This document shows, piece by piece, positions 55,881 to 62,161 of a DNA stretch of 64,000 nt. The DNA is taken from positions 1 to 64,000 of the forward strand of contig CAMKPZ010000006.1 in the NCBI GenBank assembly GCA_946414805.1, given 5' to 3'. Position 1 is the first letter of the stretch; every line of letters starts with the position of its first letter. Both the position numbers and the translations under genes were made by a program. Origin of the DNA: an uncultured Bacteroidales bacterium (GTDB lineage Bacteria > Bacteroidota > Bacteroidia > Bacteroidales > Paludibacteraceae). Under the pieces are notes generated by a model that saw only the letters and a list, made by a program, of their open reading frames with translations, ran no database searches and had not been told where the DNA came from.

Positions 55881-56267
55881 TTATGGTAATTCACATGTTA
55901 CAGATGCTTTGTCTAAAGAGCCATAAACATCCAAAAGAATTTTTTCTATGATAGAAGCTGCATAATCAGGATCTGCGGGACATACTAATTGTTGCTCCCC
56001 ATTATCACTAAAACAGTTTCCTTGACCAAACATCATTCCTATCTTTGTCATCCATACAGGATGATTAGGATTTATATAAGAATGGATTGTATATCCATAA
56101 TTATATTGTACTTGCAGCGATAAAACTTGGATGACTATTTCATCACCAATTTTAACATCAATTAATGAATAACTAGATAAATGGTCTGCTGGGTGCTGCT
56201 TCGACCAAACATAAGATTGAGACAACGAGTTTTTAAGTTGCTCAATAAATGAAACATTCTGTGCCAT
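55881..56267 (-). CDS. Hypothetical protein upstream of the ESX-like operon, 128 aa
   Basis: A small soluble alpha/beta protein: helix FIEQLKNSLSQSYVWSKQHP, strands VKIGDEIVIQVLSLQVQYNYGYTI, MTKIGMMFGQGNCF, and a C-terminal helix YAASIIEKILLDVYGS. I do not recognise it. It has its own promoter (56330-56363, TAATTTTG/TTTGC) and the same orientation as the ESX-like genes, 234 bp ahead of the ATPase. A secretion-chaperone-like role is conceivable but unsupported. Confidence 0.65.
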   Translation of the reverse strand: MAQNVSFIEQLKNSLSQSYVWSKQHPADHLSSYSLIDVKIGDEIVIQVLSLQVQYNYGYTIHSYINPNHPVWMTKIGMMFGQGNCFSDNGEQQLVCPADPDYAASIIEKILLDVYGSLDKASVTCELP

Positions 56268-56329
56268 ATATATATTAGTTATATTAGTTATTATATATTA
56301 GTTATAAAGATTGCAAACAATTTTGCGTT

Positions 56330-56363
56330 GCAAAATTACTCAATATATTTGACATGAGCAAAT
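56330..56363 (-). promoter_or_regulatory. Promoter of the 128-residue protein gene
   Basis: ATTTGC (56358-56363) and TAATTTTG (56331-56338), minus strand. The leader contains a tandem ATATTAGTT-like repeat (56271-56306). Confidence 0.65.
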
Positions 56364-56651
56364 ATATCGCTCACTTATTCAAAGAATTGTCAAAAATTAA
56401 ACGGAAAATGCAATTTTCCCACGCGTTAGGGATTGGAAGGGCTACGGTATTGTGCAACAATGCGGAACTTGTGAACCCCTGCAAAACCCGACCGGGTTAG
56501 CTCTGGAGATGAAAGGATCTGCAGAACTATGCCGGGAACGCCCAAATAATAACAGTCGGACAAAATACTACGACGACATTCATACAACAGATAAGGATGC
56601 CCGTCATCCGGAAGAACTTGTGCCCCGTCACACAAAAAAAAGAGCAAAATT
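56364..56651 (+). other. Possible structured RNA region or tiny ORF
   Basis: 56400-56560 is GC-richer than its flanks and has stems such as CCCGACCGGG. A 30-codon ORF (56408-56500, MQFSHALGIGRATVLCNN onward, ending TRPG) is possible but has no support. No clear promoter. I leave it undecided. Confidence 0.35.
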
Positions 56652-56777
56652 ATGTATTACGAAGACTATGAAGACGAGTACGCCGGAACTTACGCCCACG
56701 ATGTAGCTGGTTTCTCGGATGAAGACATCGACACCATTTTTGATTCCTAACCGGATGCCTATTGGAATATAGATTAA
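56652..56777 (+). pseudogene. Small acidic peptide gene with in-frame stop
   Basis: ATG at 56652 opens MYYEDYEDEYAGTYAHDVAG and goes on to FSDEDIDTIFDS, then TAA at 56748. The same frame continues PDAYWNID and ends at a second TAA (56775-56777). I recall Bacteroidales small acidic proteins that end with a D.DPDAYWNID-like tail, so the first stop looks like a mutation in a ~41-residue gene (or a recoding site). The 32-residue form may still be made. Function unknown. Confidence 0.55.
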
Positions 56778-56876
56778 CAATGAATCATAAAAGGGACTAA
56801 TTAGCTAAAAAATGTGAACGTAATCGCAAAATCTACATGAATTTTGTGGTTAAAATCACAAAATCTTTATAAAATA

Positions 56877-57025
56877 TTTACATATATCGAAATAAACGTA
56901 CTACCTTTGCACCGTGGATCGGACAATATGTGCACAATTATGTCCTTTGCATTGGGCAAAAAACACTCTCTAATCACTTTTTTTGCTTAAATGTTTGCAT
57001 ATATGCGCAAAAAGTTGTACCTTTG
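56877..57025 (+). promoter_or_regulatory. Two tandem promoters upstream of the XRE gene
   Basis: First TTTAC (56877-56881) with TACCTTTG (56902-56909); second TTTGC (56994-56998) with TACCTTTG (57018-57025). The second gives a leader of about 30 nt for the gene at 57060. Confidence 0.7.
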
Positions 57026-57059
57026 CGCAGAATTTTGAACATTAAGCACAAATACACGT

Positions 57060-57410
57060 ATGAAAAGAGCACTATTGCCTAAGCACGAAAGACTACTTCA
57101 TGATTTAGGAGAAAACATCCGTTTGGCTCGGTTACGGCGTAATCTGCCATCCGAACAAGTGGCGGAAAGAGCCGGTATAGCGCGCAACACCCTTATCAAG
57201 ATAGAGAACGGCGATGAGGGAGTTGCGATAGGCTATTACCTGCGTGTGCTCATAGTGCTCGGTTTGGAAGAGGATTTGCATTCCGTTGCGCAAGATGATA
57301 TCCTCGGCCGCAAACTACAAGACGCAGGGCTAACGATCTCCAAACGCGTGACCAAAGCCAAAACAAATGGGCTATGCACTACCGCATCCCCCGCGAAGAA
57401 CAAGAACTAA
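57060..57410 (+). CDS. Orphan XRE-family regulator (HipB-like)
   Basis: 116 residues. HTH in LGENIRLARLRRNLPSEQVAERAGIARNTLIKIENGDEGV; the part YYLRVLIVLGLEEDLHSVAQDDILGRKLQDAGL is typical of the regulator that precedes HipA-like kinases in Bacteroidetes. No hipA follows. After KRVTKAK the C-terminus (TNGLCTTASPAKNKN) does not look like the family, so the 3' end may have been rearranged when hipA was lost. Confidence 0.8.
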   Translation: MKRALLPKHERLLHDLGENIRLARLRRNLPSEQVAERAGIARNTLIKIENGDEGVAIGYYLRVLIVLGLEEDLHSVAQDDILGRKLQDAGLTISKRVTKAKTNGLCTTASPAKNKN

Positions 57411-57449
57411 TGGCACCGGCATTCAGAGTGGAATAACTCTTTTGTCAGG

Positions 57450-57475
57450 GACTTCCGGATTTTCCGGAAAACCCC
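57450..57475. repeat. 9-nt type TTCCGG repeat
   Basis: ACTTCCGG, ATTTTCCGG, AAAACCCC units between the XRE gene and the esterase gene; same family as 43404-43440. Confidence 0.6.
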
Positions 57476-57492
57476 AAAAATTCCCCCTCCCT

Positions 57493-57525
57493 CTTGCATT
57501 TCTCAAAAAAAAAGCAGTACCTTTG
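57493..57525 (+). promoter_or_regulatory. Promoter of the esterase-regulator operon
   Basis: CTTGC (57493-57497) and TACCTTTG (57518-57525). Confidence 0.75.
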
Positions 57526-57576
57526 CAGCCGAAAAAAAAGCTTCAAAGAGATTCACAACACTAAAACATATCAACC

Positions 57577-58926
57577 ATGAGAAAGATCATTACCTTTGTA
57601 CTTTGTACTTTGTACCTTTGTACCTTGTCTGCCGCTCCGCGGCGGGTACACACCATCGGCGACAGTACGATGAGCGATTACAAACCCGCCGCCACGCCCA
57701 AGAGAGGCTGGGGAATGTACCTGCAGGTGTTCTTCAATCCCGATTCGGTCGAGGTCAACAACCGCGGCAAGTCCGGCGCCTCCACCCGTACCTTCTACGA
57801 GACGGAGAACCTCTGGCCGTCCGTGAAACAGCAGATGCACGCCGGCGACTACCTCATCATCCAGTTCGCCCATAACGACGAGAAATGCAAGGGGGAGGAT
57901 GTGTATGCGGAGAACGCACGGCTGCGTGCCGAAGGCAAGGACACGCTCACCGACATGCGCGGTACGGAGCCCAACACCACCTATAAGATGTATCTGCGGC
58001 GTTTTGTCTCCGAGGCGCGTGAGATGGGTGTCACACCCGTTCTGATGAGCCCTATCTGCCGCGCTTATTTCAAGAACGGCAAGATCAACGACGAAGGGCA
58101 ACACAAACTGGATGTACAAAGGGACAATGTACAATGTACAATGGACAAAGACTATGTCCGTTGTATGCGTGAGGTGGCGGAGGAGATGAATGTGCCGTTC
58201 CTCAACATGACGGAGAAGACCCGCGAGATGTACGAGTTTGCCGGACAGGAGCAATGTATGGCGCAGTATTTCAACTGCGGCGACAAGACGCATACCGGCA
58301 AGGCGGGAGGCTTCCTGAACGCCCAACTGGCATACCTGCTCATCCGGAACTGCCCGGAGCTGAAGGAGCTGCACCACCTGATCGCCCTCCCGCCGGTAGA
58401 GACCAGCGCCGCCTATATACGCGCGATCGAAGAGAGAGGCAGACAAGCGGCTTTTGCGGCAAAAGGAACGCCGATAGAATTAAAAATTAAAAATGAAAAA
58501 TTAAAAATTAAAAATTTAGAGCTTGCCAAGAAAGGCTATATCGCTGCAGGCGGACAATGGCCGGCAGGCGAGATTGACGAGGTCGCCAACCGCTATATCG
58601 ATTATTCCGTCAGTGCGGACAAGAAGAAAGGTACGGTGATCGAGACCATCACGCTTCCCGTCAAAGCCGTTGGCGGAGAGGGTATGAATATCCATATCAA
58701 CTACGGTTTCGGCGACTCTTTCTCCGAGGTGACCACCATCTATGAGAACACCGCCCTGCCGAAAAACAAACAGATCGTTGTCCGGCTCGACCAGCCGGTC
58801 CTCATTCCCGCCGGTCAGACGCTCCATATCCGCGTCCTGCCCTGGTACGACTCCAACGGCAAACCGCAGGGCAAGAAATATCTCCACTTGGGCGACCTGA
58901 CCCTCAGCGGCAAGATTCTGAAATGA
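57577..58926 (+). CDS. Secreted GDSL/SGNH carbohydrate esterase (rhamnogalacturonan acetylesterase-like)
   Basis: 449 residues. Blocks of the SGNH fold: HTIGDSTMSDYKP (Ser in GDS), NNRGKSGASTRTFYE, IIQFAHNDEK (HND), and CGDKTHTGKAGGFLNAQLA (D..H). It removes acetyl groups from pectic or similar sugars. A C-terminal beta domain follows (about 330-449). Three short-period tracts are in frame: the signal peptide core (FVLCTLYLCTLS, 57592-57628), DVQRDNVQCTMDKD (58113-58149) and IKNEKLKIKN (58478-58518). The last two lie outside catalytic blocks. Overlaps the next gene by 4 nt. Confidence 0.88.
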   Translation: MRKIITFVLCTLYLCTLSAAPRRVHTIGDSTMSDYKPAATPKRGWGMYLQVFFNPDSVEVNNRGKSGASTRTFYETENLWPSVKQQMHAGDYLIIQFAHNDEKCKGEDVYAENARLRAEGKDTLTDMRGTEPNTTYKMYLRRFVSEAREMGVTPVLMSPICRAYFKNGKINDEGQHKLDVQRDNVQCTMDKDYVRCMREVAEEMNVPFLNMTEKTREMYEFAGQEQCMAQYFNCGDKTHTGKAGGFLNAQLAYLLIRNCPELKELHHLIALPPVETSAAYIRAIEERGRQAAFAAKGTPIELKIKNEKLKIKNLELAKKGYIAAGGQWPAGEIDEVANRYIDYSVSADKKKGTVIETITLPVKAVGGEGMNIHINYGFGDSFSEVTTIYENTALPKNKQIVVRLDQPVLIPAGQTLHIRVLPWYDSNGKPQGKKYLHLGDLTLSGKILK

Positions 58927-60383
58927 GAAACAGTTGTCTGTATATTATTATTGCATGCATCATAGCATCCTGCGCGCCCCGCTCCATCCGTGAGGCGCAG
59001 GATGTGGTGGCGCAGGCGGACAGCCTCTGGCAGGCGGGACAGATGTACGGTATTGATGCGGGCGACAGCACCACCCTCGCGCAAGCGTATGAGACGCTGA
59101 AGGAGCATTCAGTATTCAGCCGTCAGCAGTCAGAATACGCCCATGCCTGCTATCATTACGGCCGTCTGCTGCGCGAGAAAGGCGATCCCGCCGAAGCCAT
59201 GCAGGCGTTCATTGATGCCACCCATTCCGGTACAAAAGACTATCATATCTTAGGGCGCGTCTATAGCAATATGGGCTCTATCTGCCATCTGGCAGGAGAA
59301 TTTCAGTTATCGTATGATATGTACGAGAAATCGGCTCGTGTTTTTTTGCAAGATGGAGATACTTTATCCTATTATTACCTGCTTAATGATATGGCGTTCG
59401 AACTGGCGGAGAACAAAGATTTCAGTTCTGCCAATAAATTATTATTGAGCATTAATGACTGCTGCACATTCGCTCCAGTGTTAGCGAAATGTAATGAGAC
59501 AAAACTCATTTTATATAAACATACCCATCAATATGATTCTATTTTGAATTATACAGACTCATGCCTCATAGTCCAGACACCTCTTGTTTATATTTCTAAA
59601 GCACAGGCATTTTACTATTTGAATAAATATGATTCTGCGATACACTATGCACAAAAAACATTGTTATATTCTAATGACTTATATGATCTTAATAACGCTT
59701 ATTATCTTCTGATTCATTGCGATAGTATCAATAACGGAATGCAAGTATATACATTGAGTTCAAAGAGGGCAGATGTCCAAAAACTATTAGAAATCCGTCA
59801 GGGGAGACTATCTCAAGCCGCTCAATTATTAGAGCAGGATTTAAACCACAAACCGGATCTTCGATGGTTATATGCTATAATCGGAACATTAATTATCATT
59901 AGTTGTCTAATCGCCATCTACGTATATCAAAAGCACAAAAAAAAGGAACTGCTTACGCAAAAAATAGATGTCTTGAAAGAAACTGCCAGTACAATACAAG
60001 AGCAGAAGAAAATATTGACAGAACGCTATTTATCGAACCATAAATATATAGAAGATGAGATTAATAGCCGATGCTCCATGTTTCAAACAAATGATATGAT
60101 CACGAAAATTTTAGCATGGAAAAATTACCCCAAGATGTGTAATATTGTGGATAAACGTTTTTATTTTCTTGCATCGAAACTACGTGAGAGGTATTCTCTG
60201 AACGAGATAGAGGTTCGCATATGTGTACTAACCTTGTTGGATTGCGGATACGAGAGGATGGCTGAACTCCTCTACCGCTCTTCCTCCAGTATCGGAACTC
60301 TTAAAATGCGTGTCGCAAAGAAGTTAGGGACTACATCCAAAGAGATGAGGCAGTATCTTATTGATAATGTGTGTATTAGCTAA
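58923..60383 (+). CDS. Membrane TPR protein with C-terminal LuxR-like HTH
   Basis: 486 residues. Lipobox-like IIASCAP (Cys 17), TPR-type helices (about 70-310), one membrane helix (about 321-342, IIGTLIIISCLIAIYVY), a coiled segment, and a C-terminal winged or LuxR-like HTH (NEIEVRICVLTLLDCGYERMAELLYRSSSSIGTLKMRVAKKLG). This architecture is common in Bacteroidales as a membrane-bound regulator. Translationally coupled to the esterase gene. It could act on the operon beginning at 60566. A 7-nt repeat tract (59105-59136) encodes SVFSRQQSEY near the start of the TPR part. Confidence 0.8.
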   Translation: MRNSCLYIIIACIIASCAPRSIREAQDVVAQADSLWQAGQMYGIDAGDSTTLAQAYETLKEHSVFSRQQSEYAHACYHYGRLLREKGDPAEAMQAFIDATHSGTKDYHILGRVYSNMGSICHLAGEFQLSYDMYEKSARVFLQDGDTLSYYYLLNDMAFELAENKDFSSANKLLLSINDCCTFAPVLAKCNETKLILYKHTHQYDSILNYTDSCLIVQTPLVYISKAQAFYYLNKYDSAIHYAQKTLLYSNDLYDLNNAYYLLIHCDSINNGMQVYTLSSKRADVQKLLEIRQGRLSQAAQLLEQDLNHKPDLRWLYAIIGTLIIISCLIAIYVYQKHKKKELLTQKIDVLKETASTIQEQKKILTERYLSNHKYIEDEINSRCSMFQTNDMITKILAWKNYPKMCNIVDKRFYFLASKLRERYSLNEIEVRICVLTLLDCGYERMAELLYRSSSSIGTLKMRVAKKLGTTSKEMRQYLIDNVCIS

Positions 60384-60470
60384 ATATAAAGAATAAATTT
60401 GTCTATTTGCTAAAATACTTATTCTCCTGTATATCAGGAATTTGCCTATTTTAATTTGTCTATCTAAAAA

Positions 60471-60502
60471 TTTGGTCAGACTAAATAAAAGCAGTAATTT
60501 CG
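60471..60502 (+). promoter_or_regulatory. Promoter upstream of the DUF3244-like gene
   Basis: TTTGG (60471-60475) and TAATTTCG (60495-60502). The -7 box departs from TAnnTTTG at one base, so it may depend on an activator. Confidence 0.6.
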
Positions 60503-60565
60503 CAGCCGGAATCACATGACGAGTGGTTTCGGCTATTATTTTATTAATGACTAAATTTTAGAGTT

Positions 60566-60961
60566 ATGACAAACAAAATTCTTGCAATGGTGTTGTGTGT
60601 AGTTCTTGCAATACCGTGCGCACTCTGTGCATCAGAAACAGAGATTCTGTTAGTGGAAGTAGTAGAAATGGGAACTATCGAAGGGGATATCCCATTAGAT
60701 GGCCCAGAACAATCGGGTAACAATCCCACTCGCCCCAGAGATTTCCGTGCAACGATTGACGGGACTACGCTGACGGTCAGCAAACAGGAAGCCATGATCC
60801 CATCCGCACAGGCGGTAGTGGTAAACGCCTCTACCGGAGCGGTTGTAGCGAACCAGGAGTTCACCACCTCTTTCACGGACAACATCACTTTCTCCGGCAT
60901 CTATGTCCTCCGCATCCATACTGCCGGCGGCGACCTCGTCGGACAATTCATTGTACAGTAA
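60566..60961 (+). CDS. Secreted DUF3244-like protein, 131 aa
   Basis: Signal peptide ends PCALCAS. The mature protein has IPLDGPEQSG, an Ig-like fold with ATIDGTTLTVSKQEA, AQAVVVNASTGAVVANQEF and a terminal YVLRIHTAGGDLVGQFIV. The spacing of these strands matches the DUF3244 family of small Bacteroidales secreted proteins. Role unknown. Followed 27 bp later by an S74/type IX protein gene. Confidence 0.75.
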   Translation: MTNKILAMVLCVVLAIPCALCASETEILLVEVVEMGTIEGDIPLDGPEQSGNNPTRPRDFRATIDGTTLTVSKQEAMIPSAQAVVVNASTGAVVANQEFTTSFTDNITFSGIYVLRIHTAGGDLVGQFIVQ

Positions 60962-60988
60962 TACACTTAATTATTTAATTAAATAAAT

Positions 60989-62149
60989 ATGAAAAATAGA
61001 ATTCTTTGTGGAGTAATGTCATTATGTTTGTGCTTCATAATTCAAAACACTTTCGCACAATTAACTATAGAAAATAACGGCAATGTAACATTGGGAAAGC
61101 AACTTGCAATCGGAACCATTCAAGAGGACAATATCAGTCTCAATTTGTATAAATATGTGTATACATCCGTTAAACCTTTTTATGGAGTAAGAAGCATTTT
61201 GAAAACTGCAAATAGCATGCCGATAGGAGATAGTTTTGCAATACATGGTCATACAGATGCTTCCGATTTTAATAGTAGTAACGTTTCTAACTATGTAAAC
61301 AAACTGATCGGTGTTCTTGGGGAAGTATCCGTTAAATCCTCGATGGCGCAAGAAATATTTTGCGCTGGAGTTGCCGGTGTTGTAAACAATTCCGGTATTG
61401 CCGTATATGGAGCCATCAAGCAAGGATATGCTATTCCTACATTTTCATTAGGAACGTATGCCGGATATTTTAGCGGTCCGGTTAAGGTTACAGGAGCCAT
61501 TACTGCTTCTTCTTTCGTTACGCTGAGTGATGAGCACCTCAAACGAGATATTGAAGGGCTTCAACCAGAAAAAACACGCCAAGTAATCCAAAGTTTGCGT
61601 CCCGTTTCCTATTATTATAACACAGAAGACAGCGTTCACTTTGTCCATGATCCGAATTCGAAAGGACAAGAAGGAGTACATTATGGGCTCATAGCTCAAG
61701 ATGTTCAAAAAGTATTTCCTGACATTGTATATGACAATGCCGGCGGTTACTTGTCCGTTAACTATGTAGAACTCATACCCTTATTGATTCAAACCGTACA
61801 AGAACTTTCTGCAGAAATAGCTGAGTTAAAAGAAAATAATGTCGAGCGAATTAATGCAAGACAGAAGGTGCAAACGCAGGCAGAGCCCAAAGCTGTCTTA
61901 TATCAGAATAATCCGAACCCATTTACCACTGACACAGAGATAAAATATCGGCTTCCTGCGACCACTCAAACGGCTGCATTGTATGTATATAATATGAACG
62001 GTCAGCAGATTGAGACATATCCTATTTCTTCTTTCCAAGAAGGAACCATTATTATCTCTGCTGGAACTTTGGATGCAGGTATGTATCTCTACTCGCTTAT
62101 TGCTGACGGTCAGGTTATTGACACTAAACGAATGATACTAACGAAATAG
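60989..62149 (+). CDS. Secreted protein with S74 chaperone domain and type IX sorting domain
   Basis: 386 residues. Signal peptide ends TFAQ. Residues 20-170 are beta-rich. LSDEHLKRDIEGLQPEKTRQVIQ and YGLIAQDVQKVFPDIV are the intramolecular chaperone/auto-cleaving S74 domain known from phage tail spikes (about 180-275). After a short coiled coil, QNNPNPFTTDTEIKYRLP ... DAGMYLYSLIADGQ is a Por-secretion C-terminal sorting domain (about 308-386). So the protein is probably exported by the type IX system and may form a trimer. The S74 residues for cleavage are not verified. Confidence 0.88.
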   Translation: MKNRILCGVMSLCLCFIIQNTFAQLTIENNGNVTLGKQLAIGTIQEDNISLNLYKYVYTSVKPFYGVRSILKTANSMPIGDSFAIHGHTDASDFNSSNVSNYVNKLIGVLGEVSVKSSMAQEIFCAGVAGVVNNSGIAVYGAIKQGYAIPTFSLGTYAGYFSGPVKVTGAITASSFVTLSDEHLKRDIEGLQPEKTRQVIQSLRPVSYYYNTEDSVHFVHDPNSKGQEGVHYGLIAQDVQKVFPDIVYDNAGGYLSVNYVELIPLLIQTVQELSAEIAELKENNVERINARQKVQTQAEPKAVLYQNNPNPFTTDTEIKYRLPATTQTAALYVYNMNGQQIETYPISSFQEGTIIISAGTLDAGMYLYSLIADGQVIDTKRMILTK

Positions 62150-62161
62150 ATATAGTCTAAT

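Noticed and set aside
40344..57525. Repeated TTGCGTATGTCAAAAAAAAG-like words as a mobile repeat
   Set aside because: They always sit 19 nt before TAnnTTTG and upstream of genes, so they are promoters.
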